Under the pieces are notes generated by a model. The model was given only the letters and a program-made list of their open reading frames with translations, had not been told where the DNA came from and did not search any database. The translations under genes were made by a program, and so were the position numbers. Shown one piece after another: positions 1 to 9,116 of a stretch of 64,000 nucleotides of DNA (position 1 is its first letter; every line of letters starts with the position of its first letter). The DNA is taken from NCBI RefSeq assembly GCF_001571285.1, contig NZ_BCTM01000012.1, positions 124,001 through 188,000 of the forward strand, read 5' to 3'. This DNA is from Kluyvera cryocrescens NBRC 102467 (GTDB taxonomy: Bacteria > Pseudomonadota > Gammaproteobacteria > Enterobacterales > Enterobacteriaceae).

Positions 1-1
1 A

Positions 2-1357
2 AGTGCCTTAACCGGGGAGTCGATTCCGGTTGAGCGCAGCGCGGGTGAAAGCGTGCCGGCGGGCGCCACCAGCGCCGACCGCCTGGTACAGCTCAGCGTG
101 ATTTCCAAACCCGGCGACAGCGCCATTGACCGTATTCTGCGCCTGATCGAAGAGGCCGAAGAGCGCCGCGCGCCGATCGAACGTTTTATCGACCGTTTCA
201 GTCGGATCTACACGCCGGTCATCATGGCGATTGCGCTGCTGGTTGCGCTTGTCCCGCCGCTGCTGCTCTCAGCCTCATGGGAAGAGTGGATTTACAAAGG
301 GCTAACCCTGCTGCTGATTGGTTGCCCATGTGCGCTAGTGATCTCCACGCCGGCAGCCATTACTTCCGGCCTGGCGACCGCCGCGCGCCACGGTGCGCTG
401 ATTAAAGGCGGCGCCGCGCTGGAACAATTAGGTCGCATCACTCAGATGGCCTTTGATAAAACCGGCACCCTGACGCTGGGGAAACCGCAGGTCACAGCGG
501 TTATCCCTACGGCGGATGTTGATGAAGCGACGCTGCTGGCGATGGCCGCCGCCGTCGAGCAGGGTTCCACTCATCCGCTGGCCCAGGCGGTGGTGCGCGA
601 AGCCCAGCAGCGCAACCTCACCATTGCGCCAGCACTGGCTCAGCGCACGCTGGTCGGTTCGGGGATCGAGGCAGAAGTTAACGGCCAACGTATCGTTATT
701 TGCGCGGCGGGCAAGTTCCCCGCCGAGGCGCAGCAGACGCAGATTGAGCAGCTAGAAAGCCAGGGTAACACGGTGGTGCTGGTAACCCGCGACGATACGC
801 TGCTGGGGATTCTGGCGCTGCGCGATACGGTACGCCAGGAAGCACGCCAGGCGGTTGAAGGCCTGCGCGAATTGGGCATTCAGGGCGTGATTCTGACCGG
901 TGATAACCCGCGCGCCGCGGCAGCGATAGCCGATGAACTCGGCATGGCGTACCGCGCTAACCTGCTGCCAGCGGATAAGGTCAAAGAGGTCACCGCGCTT
1001 AACGCCAGGGGGCCGCTGGCGATGGTCGGCGACGGCATCAACGATGCGCCGGCAATGAAAGCGGCTGCGATGGGGATTGCGATGGGCAGCGGCACCGACG
1101 TGGCGCTGGAAACCGCCGATGCGGCGCTGACCCACAACCGATTAACCGGGCTGGTACAGATGATTCGTCTGGCGCGCACCACCCATGCCAACGTGCGGCA
1201 AAACATCACCATCGCCCTGGGGCTAAAAGGGATTTTCCTTATCACAACCCTGCTGGGAATGACCGGGCTGTGGCTGGCCGTGCTGGCCGATACGGGGGCT
1301 ACGGTGCTGGTGACGCTCAATGCGCTGCGTCTGCTGCGAGGGAAATTTACCGCTTAA
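2..1357 (+). CDS. zntA: Zn(II)/Cd(II)/Pb(II)-exporting P1B-type ATPase ZntA (5' end outside window)
   Basis: Inner-membrane ATPase that pumps Zn2+, Cd2+ and Pb2+ out of the cytoplasm. Only the last 451 residues are here; the frame is open to the left edge and begins inside the actuator-domain LTGES loop, so the N-terminal metal-binding domain and first membrane helices lie upstream. Visible signatures are the transmembrane CPC metal site (nt 323-331), the phosphorylated Asp in DKTGT (nt 455-469), the TGDNP nucleotide-domain motif and the GDGINDAP hinge, followed by two C-terminal helices. The catalytic core is intact and matches E. coli ZntA closely. The ZntR-controlled promoter would be outside the window. 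It is convergent with the nucleotidase gene downstream. Confidence 0.97.
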   Translation, partial: SALTGESIPVERSAGESVPAGATSADRLVQLSVISKPGDSAIDRILRLIEEAEERRAPIERFIDRFSRIYTPVIMAIALLVALVPPLLLSASWEEWIYKGLTLLLIGCPCALVISTPAAITSGLATAARHGALIKGGAALEQLGRITQMAFDKTGTLTLGKPQVTAVIPTADVDEATLLAMAAAVEQGSTHPLAQAVVREAQQRNLTIAPALAQRTLVGSGIEAEVNGQRIVICAAGKFPAEAQQTQIEQLESQGNTVVLVTRDDTLLGILALRDTVRQEARQAVEGLRELGIQGVILTGDNPRAAAAIADELGMAYRANLLPADKVKEVTALNARGPLAMVGDGINDAPAMKAAAMGIAMGSGTDVALETADAALTHNRLTGLVQMIRLARTTHANVRQNITIALGLKGIFLITTLLGMTGLWLAVLADTGATVLVTLNALRLLRGKFTA

Positions 1358-1367
1358 TGGTGAGCGA

Positions 1368-1412
1368 GTCAGGCCTACACATGACGTAAAACGTGCAGGC
1401 CGGGTAAGCACA
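1368..1412. repeat. REP-like palindromic element
   Basis: Between the convergent zntA and nucleotidase genes lies an inverted arrangement of CAGGCCTACA and GTGCAGGCCGGGTAAG. It resembles the enterobacterial REP core (GTAGGCCGGATAAG in E. coli). Such elements sit in 3' untranslated regions and can stabilise transcripts or bind gyrase. The similarity is to the core only; the assignment is by eye. Confidence 0.5.
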
Positions 1413-1429
1413 CCCGTCGACACCAACAC

Positions 1430-1462
1430 CGTGCCGGGCGTTCAATCTGAGCGCCCGGCACG
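1430..1462. terminator. Perfect 11-bp inverted repeat between convergent genes
   Basis: CGTGCCGGGCG and CGCCCGGCACG form a perfect GC-rich 11-bp stem with an 11-nt loop, just before the stop codon of the minus-strand nucleotidase gene. There is no U tract on either side, so it may be a weak bidirectional terminator or part of the adjacent REP-like element rather than a classical intrinsic terminator. Confidence 0.5.
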
Positions 1463-1468
1463 TCGATA

Positions 1469-3370
1469 TCATCCAGGCTGATTTATCGCATCAAGCACCA
1501 CCAGTTGATCGCTGATGAATTTCTTCGCCGCTGGAGAGCTTGCCGCCGCCAGCTCCGCCTGCAATGCCACCTGTTTCTGCTGCTTTGCCTGCGGATCGCT
1601 AAACAGTAATGCCTTCACATTGAAGGATGCAACGTTGCTGTAGCGCCCATCTTCGCTGGTTGGGACGCTAATTTTTCCCTCATTGAGCAGCGTTTCGACG
1701 ATTTTACGCTCACGGTCATAACCCTGTAGACCGACCAACTGCCAGCGCTGCTCCGTCACGCCCTGATATTGCCCCTTTTTCACTTCGCTCAGATAACGGA
1801 TCGTCAGATTGCGTATCGTACCGGCCTCTTCGCCATACTCTGCTTTGCTGTCAGAGAGCACCGGGAACTGCATACCTTCCAGCGCGCCGCCTTTTTGCGT
1901 CAGATGGCCCATGCGATAGCTATTCATCCCGAGGCGAATCGGCGTGCTGTCCGTTACCGGCGTGCCGTCGGCCATTTTCAGATCCTGAATACGCTGCCCG
2001 GCCGGCTGGCGCAGATCGATTTTGTAGGTCACCCCGTCGAAGAAATCATTGGTGGAGTATTTTGAGGCCCGACGCTGCGGATTAAAACTGTAGGTCACGT
2101 CGCCGTCATGGAGCTGATTGAAGTAACCCGCAGACCACTCCATGTATTTCTTCAGCTCTTTGCCCGTCAATTGATACACGGTGATTTCACCCCCCGCATA
2201 CTGGTAGTTGAAGGCAATATCTTTCGCCGTGATGGTGCCGACGTTTAATTTAGGACGATCGTTATCAATTTGCAGCGCAATCACCTGCGCCTTCGGCGCA
2301 TAGTGGCGGCTGGCTTCCTGATACAGCTTGCTGATGCCTGTATCCTGAACATGCACCTGCGGAATGCCCTTCACCGCATCCGGTGGCACCAGATCCTGAC
2401 CACTCAACTGGGCAATCGGGCGATTGGCATTGGCGCGCAAAATCTTGTGATACGGCTGATACACCTCTTCCAGCTTCTTATCAGAAGCCATGCCCTTGAT
2501 GGTATAGGTGTAGCTGTCTTTATTGATCAGCACATACTTACCGTTGTGCTGTTCGAACTGCAGATCGATGCGCGACAGCGCGCGACCATATTTGTCCGGC
2601 TCGGTGACAATCACGCCATTAATCACCTCTTTGTCGACCTTCACGTGCATGTGCCCGGCAACGATAGCCGCCAGTTCAGGATTCGCGCGCGCGATATCGC
2701 CTACGCCTGTACCCGGGCGCTGGTTTTCGTTATCGATCCCCATATGCGCCACCAGCACAATGGCGTCGACCTGCCCCTGGAGCTGCTGGATAGTCTTTTT
2801 CACCGCGTCAACCGGGTCAGTAAAGTTCAGCCCTTTCACCCGGTCGGTGCCTTTAGCGAACTCGGCGGTCATCGGGGTATCCATACCGATAATGCCAATT
2901 TTCACGCCCTGACGTTCAATGATTTTAGATGCCGGGAGATACGGTTTTCCGCTGTCCCATAGAATATTGCCGGCCAGCGCCGTGCCCTTAAACTGGTTCA
3001 GCGAGGTCGACAGTGATTTCAGGCCGAAGTCGAATTCGTGGTTGCCCATCACCCAAACGTCATAGTCCAGCGCGTTAAATCCGAGGATCATCGGGCTGGT
3101 TTTGTCGTGCTTGAAGGTCTCGACAAAGTTGCCCTGAATGGTATCGCCTGCGTCGACCAGAATGACGTTAGGCTGTTCACTGCGCACTTTGCGCACCTGG
3201 GTAGCAATCTGGCTCAGGCTACCCGCCAGATTTTCGGTGTCCGTTGAATAGTCCCACGGCACAAAAGTACCATGAAGATCGGAGGTGCCGAGGATAGTGA
3301 TATTGACGGGGTCAGCCATCGCCGCAGAGGTACTTAAGCCAAGTAAAAGCGCAAGAATCGATTTTTTCAT
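1469..3370 (-). CDS. Periplasmic 5'-nucleotidase / metallophosphoesterase (UshA/CpdB-like)
   Basis: A 633-residue secreted enzyme expected to hydrolyse 5'-nucleotides or related phosphoesters in the periplasm. A Sec signal peptide (about residues 1-19, ending AMA before DPVN) precedes a calcineurin-type domain with the metal-binding DLHG (near residue 32), GNHEFD (about 109-114) and GHMH (about 238-241) motifs. The C-terminal half is the 5'-nucleotidase substrate-binding domain. It is larger than UshA (about 550) and differs from CpdB, so the exact substrate is uncertain. It stands alone on the minus strand between zntA and tusA; the 226 bp upstream show no recognisable operator. Confidence 0.85.
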   Translation of the reverse strand: MKKSILALLLGLSTSAAMADPVNITILGTSDLHGTFVPWDYSTDTENLAGSLSQIATQVRKVRSEQPNVILVDAGDTIQGNFVETFKHDKTSPMILGFNALDYDVWVMGNHEFDFGLKSLSTSLNQFKGTALAGNILWDSGKPYLPASKIIERQGVKIGIIGMDTPMTAEFAKGTDRVKGLNFTDPVDAVKKTIQQLQGQVDAIVLVAHMGIDNENQRPGTGVGDIARANPELAAIVAGHMHVKVDKEVINGVIVTEPDKYGRALSRIDLQFEQHNGKYVLINKDSYTYTIKGMASDKKLEEVYQPYHKILRANANRPIAQLSGQDLVPPDAVKGIPQVHVQDTGISKLYQEASRHYAPKAQVIALQIDNDRPKLNVGTITAKDIAFNYQYAGGEITVYQLTGKELKKYMEWSAGYFNQLHDGDVTYSFNPQRRASKYSTNDFFDGVTYKIDLRQPAGQRIQDLKMADGTPVTDSTPIRLGMNSYRMGHLTQKGGALEGMQFPVLSDSKAEYGEEAGTIRNLTIRYLSEVKKGQYQGVTEQRWQLVGLQGYDRERKIVETLLNEGKISVPTSEDGRYSNVASFNVKALLFSDPQAKQQKQVALQAELAAASSPAAKKFISDQLVVLDAINQPG

Positions 3371-3596
3371 TTTTATTTGATGTGCCGGAAGGGAAACAAG
3401 GGGAAATTATGCGATTCACATCAATAAATTGGCTAGCGGCTTTACAGGATAGACATTGAAACTGAGAGGCAGCTCAAGATTAGCCCTACGAATGCTCTCG
3501 TGAAGGGAGCTGAGAATGGCCGCGCCTATCAAACAAATAAAATCAATGCGTTATGATAAGCATGCTCATTAATAGAGGCGCAGCCGCCATTCGTCA

Positions 3597-3842
3597 TTAG
3601 TGACTTTTACGTAACAGGTATTGATACGGCAGCGACTCGGTCTGCTCGGCAATCAACTCATGTTCCATAAAACGGCAAAAACCGGGAATATCGCGCGTGG
3701 TGGCGGGATCGTCGGCAATAATCAGCAGCGTTTCACCCACCGGCATCGTACGCACGGTTTTACGCACCATCATTACCGGCTCCGGGCAGCGGAGGCCCTG
3801 CGCATCTAAGGTGTGGTCGGGGCTGGAGAACAAATCGGTCAT
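3597..3842 (-). CDS. tusA: Sulfur carrier protein TusA
   Basis: Small cytoplasmic sulfurtransferase (81 residues) that accepts persulfide sulfur from IscS and passes it to the TusBCD-TusE relay for the 2-thiouridine of mnm5s2U in tRNA. The family signature GLRCPEPVM holds the reactive Cys at about residue 19. The start is placed at the second of two nearby ATG codons because E. coli TusA begins MTDLFSS; the upstream one would add two residues. It is transcribed divergently from yhhQ, as in E. coli. Confidence 0.96.
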   Translation of the reverse strand: MTDLFSSPDHTLDAQGLRCPEPVMMVRKTVRTMPVGETLLIIADDPATTRDIPGFCRFMEHELIAEQTESLPYQYLLRKSH

Positions 3843-3985
3843 TATCATCTCGTCATGTGAAAAAACGGCATTAGTTTACGCCGACCCACTCGCAACGCAA
3901 CAAGGTTAACGATTGCGTGAAAAACAACCATTGCAATGAAATGCGAAAGCAGTATCATTCCGCCCCTGCAATAGGTTTGCAGATT

Positions 3986-4018
3986 ATTGGGTTCCCTCAC
4001 CCCAACCACTAAAAAGGT
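3986..4018 (+). promoter_or_regulatory. preQ1-I riboswitch-like aptamer in the yhhQ leader
   Basis: Directly before yhhQ, TTGGG (3987-3991) can pair with CCCAA (4001-4005) around a C-rich loop. It is followed by an A-rich tail ending in AGG (4015-4017), which is also the Shine-Dalgarno, 6 nt before the ATG. Loop C residues can pair with the GG of the tail to make the H-type pseudoknot of the preQ1-I class. E. coli yhhQ is known to be controlled by a preQ1-I type III riboswitch that sequesters the Shine-Dalgarno, and this leader is very similar to what I recall of it. Confidence 0.75.
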
Positions 4019-4023
4019 ACAAT

Positions 4024-4689
4024 ATGACTCCCTTTACCTCCATTCAGCGCCAACATGCGCTGGTTTGGCTATCGCTATTTCACCTGTTGGTGATCACCTC
4101 CAGTAACTATCTGGTGCAGCTGCCGGTGTCGGTTTTCGGCTTCCACACCACCTGGGGCGCGTTTAGCTTTCCGTTTATCTTCCTGGCTACTGACCTCACC
4201 GTGCGCATTTTTGGCGCACCGCTGGCGCGGCGCATCGTCTTTGCGGTGATGATCCCAGCGCTGATGATCTCCTACGTTATTTCTTCTCTGTTTTATATGG
4301 GGGAATGGCAGGGCTTCGGCGCGCTGGCGCACTTCAACCTGTTTGTCGCGCGTATCGCCGCGGCCAGCTTTATGGCCTACGCTTTGGGGCAGATCCTCGA
4401 CGTCCACGTCTTTAACCGCCTGCGGAAGAGCCGACACTGGTGGCTGGCACCGACGGCTTCCACGCTGTTCGGCAATATCAGCGACACGCTGGCATTCTTC
4501 TTCATCGCTTTCTGGCGCAGCACCGATCCTTTCATGGCTGCACACTGGGTGGAGATCGCTCTGGTGGACTACACCTTCAAAGTGCTGATTAGCATTGTGT
4601 TCTTCTTGCCGATGTATGGCGTGTTGTTGAACTTACTGATGAAGAAGCTGGCAGATAAATCCGATTTATCCGCAGCACAGCCCGGTTAA
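4024..4689 (+). CDS. yhhQ: 7-cyano-7-deazaguanine/preQ1 transporter YhhQ
   Basis: Inner-membrane importer (221 residues, DUF165/COG1738) for the queuosine precursors preQ0 and preQ1, letting the cell salvage deazaguanines for the Q34 modification of tRNA. The protein is strongly hydrophobic with about six membrane helices and the family's conserved stretches FATDLTVR-like (here FLATDLTVRIFG) and ISDTLAFF. The start is fixed by the AGG inside the riboswitch tail. Its neighbour tusA also serves wobble-base tRNA modification, but on the opposite strand. Function is taken from the E. coli orthologue. Confidence 0.95.
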   Translation: MTPFTSIQRQHALVWLSLFHLLVITSSNYLVQLPVSVFGFHTTWGAFSFPFIFLATDLTVRIFGAPLARRIVFAVMIPALMISYVISSLFYMGEWQGFGALAHFNLFVARIAAASFMAYALGQILDVHVFNRLRKSRHWWLAPTASTLFGNISDTLAFFFIAFWRSTDPFMAAHWVEIALVDYTFKVLISIVFFLPMYGVLLNLLMKKLADKSDLSAAQPG

Positions 4690-4762
4690 GAGTTCATGAC
4701 ATTGGTTGTGATAAGATAGCAGAATGAGCCGTTAGTGGCTGTTTATCGAAAGGAAGAAGTCA

Positions 4763-5320
4763 ATGCGCAAATTGGTGAAATATGTTGGTATTGGCCTGCT
4801 GGTTGTGGGTCTTGCTGCCTGTGACAACAGCGATACCAGCACCCCTGCACAGGGTTCTGCTGCCGCAAGTGACACCGCCGGTCAGGCTATCAGCCTGCTA
4901 GACGGTAAACTCAGCTTCACGTTACCGGCCGGGATGACCGACCAGAGCGGTAAGCTCGGCACGCAAAGCAACAACATGCACGTTTATTCCGATGCCACCG
5001 GCCAGAAAGCGATCATCGTCATCGTGGGCGACGGCACCAATGAAGATTTGGCCGTGCTGACCAAGCGTCTGGAAGAGCAGCAGCGCAACCGCGACCCGCA
5101 GCTGCAGGTTGTGACCAACAAAGCCATCGACGTGAAGGGTCATTCCCTACAGCAGCTCGATAGCATCATTTCTGCCAAAGGGCAGACCGCATACTCTTCC
5201 GTGGTGCTGGGTAAAGTCGACGGCAAACTGCTGACTCTGCAGGTGACGCTGCCAGCGGACAACCAGCAGCAGGCGCAGACCGACGCGGAAAAAATCATTA
5301 ATACTCTGGTCATCAACTAA
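4763..5320 (+). CDS. dcrB: DcrB lipoprotein
   Basis: 185-residue lipoprotein; a short signal peptide ends in the lipobox LAAC (Cys20), so it is expected to be lipidated and held at the periplasmic face of a membrane. In E. coli DcrB is needed for infection by phages C1 and C6 and contributes to envelope integrity, with a Mog1p/PsbP-like fold; the biochemical role is not established. Length and sequence agree with E. coli DcrB over the full protein. An AGGAAG Shine-Dalgarno lies upstream of the ATG. A strong terminator follows. Confidence 0.94.
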   Translation: MRKLVKYVGIGLLVVGLAACDNSDTSTPAQGSAAASDTAGQAISLLDGKLSFTLPAGMTDQSGKLGTQSNNMHVYSDATGQKAIIVIVGDGTNEDLAVLTKRLEEQQRNRDPQLQVVTNKAIDVKGHSLQQLDSIISAKGQTAYSSVVLGKVDGKLLTLQVTLPADNQQQAQTDAEKIINTLVIN

Positions 5321-5336
5321 GCTAGCCTGATGACCC

Positions 5337-5375
5337 AACGGCCTCTGGCGTGATTACGCTTGAGGCCGTTTTTTT
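5337..5375 (+). terminator. Intrinsic terminator after dcrB
   Basis: AACGGCCTC pairs with GAGGCCGTT around a 16-nt loop, followed by a run of seven T on the plus strand. The hairpin reaches into the 3' end of the convergent yhhS gene, whose stop codon falls in the loop. Confidence 0.9.
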
Positions 5376-6544
5376 AACCGCCATCCCAACAGCAGCGCCA
5401 GCGTCACCAGCCCCGCGGCCGCAAGATAAATCGTCGATACCCCCATCCACGCCATCATCAGCCCAGCCAGCGGCCCAGTGATCCCTAGCGACAAATCCAT
5501 AAACACGGTATAGGTGGCCAGCGCAGCGCCCTGGTTTTGCTGTGGCACCGCTTTTACCGCCACCACGCCCAGCGCCGGGAAGACCAGTGAAAAACCGGCC
5601 CCGGCCAGGAACGTCCCAACTTTGGCCATCAGCGGAGTCGCCGCGATGCCCACCAGCAGCAGGCCCAACACTTCAACGGCGAAACAGATCATCGCCACGT
5701 TCAGGCCGCCAAGACGATTAATACCATTGGGGAACAGCAGTCGGGTACCGACAAAGGCGCAGCTAAACAGCGTGAGGGCAAAGGCCGCACCGTCCCAGCC
5801 CTTGGCATCGTAAAACAGGGTGATAAAGGTGGCGATAACGCCAAACCCGGCCGATGCCAGGGCCAGTGCCATTCCGTAGGGCCAGACGCGGCCCAATACG
5901 GCGCGAAACGACATCGGTTTACCTTTGCTGGCTTTCACCTCCGCACGCGGCAGCGCCGCCAGAATCGCCACCGCAGCGACCGCCATAATCGCCAGCGCCA
6001 ATCCTTGCAAGCCGATGTAACGGTAGCAAAGCACGCCCAGCGGCGCGCCCATCGCCATCGCACCGTAGGTGACGATACCGTTCCAGGAGATCACCCGGCC
6101 AATATGGGGAGCACCGACCACGCCAACGCCCCACAGGGTCGAGCCGGTTCCGGCAAAGCTTTGTCCAATCCCCAGGATCACCCGCCCGACGCACAGCAGC
6201 ACAAGGCTCACCAGCGGCCAGCCGCTGCCAAACGAGGCCAATAAATACCCCAACCCGCTGAGAAAGCAGCCGCATAAGCCAAAGACGACGATTTTTTTCG
6301 GCCCGAGCTGGTCGGCGTAGCGTCCGGCATGCGGGCGGCTGAGCAGAGTGGCGAAATACTGTAGGCTAATCACCAGCCCCGCCCAAAAGGCGCTAAATCC
6401 CATAACATCATGGACATAGCCTGGCAGCACCGCCAGCGGCAGGCCAATGGTCAGATAGCTGGCGAAGTTGAAGATAACGACGGAGACAATACGCAGATTG
6501 AGGCGCAAGCCGCTAAGCTGCACCTCTGCGTCGGCCGCTGGCAT
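5354..6544 (-). CDS. yhhS: MFS transporter YhhS
   Basis: 396-residue major facilitator superfamily exporter of the inner membrane with 12 predicted helices and no recognised periplasmic part. It matches E. coli YhhS nearly end to end, including the conserved GRYADQLG loop between helices 2 and 3 and RVISWNG mid-protein. Overexpression in E. coli has been linked to arabinose export and glyphosate resistance; the natural substrate is unknown. It is slightly shorter than E. coli YhhS (about 405), with the difference at the C-terminus. Confidence 0.93.
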   Translation of the reverse strand: MPAADAEVQLSGLRLNLRIVSVVIFNFASYLTIGLPLAVLPGYVHDVMGFSAFWAGLVISLQYFATLLSRPHAGRYADQLGPKKIVVFGLCGCFLSGLGYLLASFGSGWPLVSLVLLCVGRVILGIGQSFAGTGSTLWGVGVVGAPHIGRVISWNGIVTYGAMAMGAPLGVLCYRYIGLQGLALAIMAVAAVAILAALPRAEVKASKGKPMSFRAVLGRVWPYGMALALASAGFGVIATFITLFYDAKGWDGAAFALTLFSCAFVGTRLLFPNGINRLGGLNVAMICFAVEVLGLLLVGIAATPLMAKVGTFLAGAGFSLVFPALGVVAVKAVPQQNQGAALATYTVFMDLSLGITGPLAGLMMAWMGVSTIYLAAAGLVTLALLLGWRLKKRPQA

Positions 6545-6556
6545 AGATAATCCCTT

Positions 6557-6684
6557 ATATACTCGTCATACTTCAAGTTGCATGTGCGTTGGCCGCGTTC
6601 GTTCACCCGAATCACTTACTCGAGTAAGCTCATCGGGATTTTCTCTATTGCCGCCTTCCTGCAACTCGAATTATTTTGTGTATA
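6557..6684. repeat. MITE-like palindromic intergenic repeat (about 128 bp)
   Basis: The ends TATACTCGTCATACTTCAAG... and ...GAATTATTTTGTGTATA are imperfect inverted repeats matching at 19 of 25 positions, both finishing inward with AGTTGCA on the respective strand. The middle contains the palindrome TTACTCGAGTAA. It fills the gap between arnF and yhhS, has no coding content and could fold into one long hairpin. A second partial copy begins near 63,955. I recognise this family as dispersed in several enterobacterial genomes, but do not know an agreed name. Confidence 0.7.
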
Positions 6685-6736
6685 AACAAAACCAAAAGGG
6701 CATTATTGCATATTTTGTCGCCGGGTCGAGACCGCG

Positions 6737-7126
6737 CTAGGCGGAGGAGGAAGGTTTGTTCGGCCAGAAAATGGTGATCACCCCTGCCACAATCACCACG
6801 ACGCCCAACAGTCCGCGCCAGGAGAACGGTTCATGCCAGCCGGGAAGCCAAATGGCGGCCAGCCACACCACCATATAGCTCAGGCTCAATAACGCATAGG
6901 CCTTCGCCAGCGGCAGGCGCTTAAGGGCAAAGAACCAGCAGGCCATCGATGCCACGTAGCCGGAAAGCCCCAGCAGCAGCGCGAGTGTGCCATCGCCAAC
7001 GTGCAGCAAATGCTGCAGCAATAACCACGGCTCATCCGCCGATGGCAGCGTGGTCATCGCCGTTCGTAGCGTCAACTGAGCGGCGCTCACCAGCGCCACG
7101 CTCATTAATGCCCACAATAGTCCCAT
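6737..7126 (-). CDS. arnF: 4-amino-4-deoxy-L-arabinose-phosphoundecaprenol flippase subunit ArnF
   Basis: Small four-helix EMR/SMR-like inner-membrane protein (129 residues) that with ArnE flips undecaprenyl phosphate-L-Ara4N to the periplasmic face. Conserved features include LPLAKAYALLSLSYMVVW in the third quarter and a short polar tail (PNKPSSSA). Its start codon shares one base with the arnE stop (TGATG), implying translational coupling. It is the last gene of the arn operon; the intergenic palindromic repeat follows. Confidence 0.93.
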   Translation of the reverse strand: MGLLWALMSVALVSAAQLTLRTAMTTLPSADEPWLLLQHLLHVGDGTLALLLGLSGYVASMACWFFALKRLPLAKAYALLSLSYMVVWLAAIWLPGWHEPFSWRGLLGVVVIVAGVITIFWPNKPSSSA

Positions 7127-7464
7127 CAGACGCTACTCCCCACGAGCATGATGCCAATGATAATCAGCGCCACACCCGCCCAGTGACGGCGGCTTACCGG
7201 TTCACGCCAAATGATTCGCGCCGCCAGCGTGACCCAAACAAAGTTCAGGCTCAGCATCGGGTAGGCCACGCTGACCGGGATCTGCTGCAACACCAGCAGC
7301 CACAGCAGCATTCCCAGCCCAAGCAGCGCCAGCGCTAACCCGAGCCAGGTGAGCAGGTGACGGCCACGCTTCCCTTGCGGCGCGGGGCGCGTCGCCTGCT
7401 TTTGACATAGCTGCCCCGCGCAGCTCAATAGGCTGGCGAGCAGCAGACAGCCCCAGACAATCAT
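7126..7464 (-). CDS. arnE: 4-amino-4-deoxy-L-arabinose-phosphoundecaprenol flippase subunit ArnE
   Basis: 112-residue partner of ArnF with four predicted helices and the SMR-type stretch [18 protein letters not shown]. It forms the flippase that presents lipid-linked L-Ara4N to ArnT. ATGA overlap with arnT upstream and TGATG overlap with arnF downstream place it firmly in the coupled operon. Confidence 0.93.
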   Translation of the reverse strand: MIVWGCLLLASLLSCAGQLCQKQATRPAPQGKRGRHLLTWLGLALALLGLGMLLWLLVLQQIPVSVAYPMLSLNFVWVTLAARIIWREPVSRRHWAGVALIIIGIMLVGSSV

Positions 7465-9116
7465 TGCGGGCGATACTGAATAAAGACGGTGCGGTCCATC
7501 ATGTACACCTCATCAGGTTTCGGCAGCGGCAGATCCGCCAACTTCACGTTGCGCGACAGCAGCAGCACTAGCGAGATAGGGCCTTCCTGGCGGTGCGCCG
7601 CCAGCCACTGCGGGAACTCATCACTGTCAACAAAGCGGCCCTTAGCATCAGGATACGAGAGCCCGTATTTCAGCTCTCCCTGCTGACCATACAGCATCAC
7701 ATCGCTGCGTTTAAGCTCCCAGGCAAGCCCTGCCGCAACGCCGACGCTGTTACTCAATACGTAGCGACTTGGCGTCAGCGACTCGTTAACTATATCCACC
7801 AGAAATTGCGGTTGCTTACTGTCGGTCACACGGTCAGGTATCGCCAAACCGACCAGCAGCGCCAACCCAATCGGACAGAGCGCGGCCAGCGTCCAGCGCT
7901 GGGTTCCCGGTTTTATCGACAGCCAGCCCATCAGCGCCCAGACAAAAAAAGCCACCGCCGCCAGCACGCATTTATACAGCTCAATTTTCATCCACACCGG
8001 GTGCTTCATCGGCCCCCACGGCGAGACGACCCACACCGCCACCAGCCCCACAACGCCGAACGCGATGTTGATAAGGCCGTTTACCCGCAGCGCTTTCGCG
8101 CCCGTTTTTGCGGCCTCCACCGCATAGCGGGCCATCAGCATCGCCAGCGGTGCAAAGCACGGCAGAATGTAGGTTGGCAGCTTGCCTTTGGCGATACTAA
8201 AGAACAGGAACGGCATGACAACCCAGCCCAACAGATACCACGCCCCGCCCTGTCCTTCACGCTCACGCCAGCCGCGCCTCAAGGCGCCCGGCAGCAGCGC
8301 CAGCCACGGTAAACTCCCGGCAATCAGGAACGGAATGTAGTACCAGAACGGGGCTTTATGTTGCGCATCGCTCTGGGCAAAACGTTGGATATGTTCCACC
8401 CAAAAGAAATAGCGCCAGAAATCGCCTTCACGTTCAGCAATCGCCAGCCCCCACGGCAGCACCGTGAGCACGCAAACCAGCACCGACAGCCAGCCCCAGA
8501 CCAGCACTTCCCGCCAGCGTTTTTGCGCAATCACCCACGGCAGCACGCCAATCACCGGCACCGCCAGCGCGAGGAAACCTTTGGTCATCACCCCCATCCC
8601 GCAGGCAACGCCGAGCAGCACGTAGCCCCAGAATCGCTGACCGGTTGTTTCAGCCGACGCCGCCAGCCAGAAGCTGGCCATCGCCATGGTCATCCACAGG
8701 GTGATCATCGGGTCGAGTACCGCGTAGGTGCCAATCCCATAAACCAGAAATGCGGTTAAAAAAATCACGCCGGAGAGCAGCGCTACCTTGCGGTCACGCC
8801 AGATTTTCCACGCCAGCCAGACCACCAGCAGCGCAGAAACGGTAATCGAGAACACCACGCCAAAGCGAACGGCAAAATTGTTATGACCAAATAACCATTG
8901 GCCAATGCTGTTGATCCAGTAACCGGCAATCGGCTTTTCAAAATAGCGTAGCCCCAGGAAGTGAGGCACGATCCAGTCGCCGGTTGCCAGCATTTCACGG
9001 CTTATCTCCGCATAGCGAGTCTCATCCGGCTGCCACAGCAGCCGAAAATTGAGCGGAACCAGGTAATACAGCACGAACAATGCAACTAACGAAATTCCAT
9101 AGCGAAGGGATTTCAT
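7461..9116 (-). CDS. arnT: Undecaprenyl phosphate-alpha-L-Ara4N transferase ArnT
   Basis: Inner-membrane GT83 glycosyltransferase (551 residues) that moves L-Ara4N from undecaprenyl phosphate onto lipid A phosphates, lowering surface charge and affinity for polymyxin. The N-terminal periplasmic loop carries the family motif [12 protein letters not shown] with its catalytic acidic residues, and about 12 helices plus a soluble C-terminal domain follow. The start is set at the ATG whose first bases form an ATGA overlap with the arnD stop; this gives a protein starting MKSLRYG, as in E. coli, rather than an upstream alternative adding nine residues. Confidence 0.95.
   Translation of the reverse strand: MKSLRYGISLVALFVLYYLVPLNFRLLWQPDETRYAEISREMLATGDWIVPHFLGLRYFEKPIAGYWINSIGQWLFGHNNFAVRFGVVFSITVSALLVVWLAWKIWRDRKVALLSGVIFLTAFLVYGIGTYAVLDPMITLWMTMAMASFWLAASAETTGQRFWGYVLLGVACGMGVMTKGFLALAVPVIGVLPWVIAQKRWREVLVWGWLSVLVCVLTVLPWGLAIAEREGDFWRYFFWVEHIQRFAQSDAQHKAPFWYYIPFLIAGSLPWLALLPGALRRGWREREGQGGAWYLLGWVVMPFLFFSIAKGKLPTYILPCFAPLAMLMARYAVEAAKTGAKALRVNGLINIAFGVVGLVAVWVVSPWGPMKHPVWMKIELYKCVLAAVAFFVWALMGWLSIKPGTQRWTLAALCPIGLALLVGLAIPDRVTDSKQPQFLVDIVNESLTPSRYVLSNSVGVAAGLAWELKRSDVMLYGQQGELKYGLSYPDAKGRFVDSDEFPQWLAAHRQEGPISLVLLLSRNVKLADLPLPKPDEVYMMDRTVFIQYRPQ

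Noticed and set aside
2270-2962. A 230-codon open frame antisense to the nucleotidase gene
   Set aside because: Shadow of a conserved enzyme gene with no independent support.
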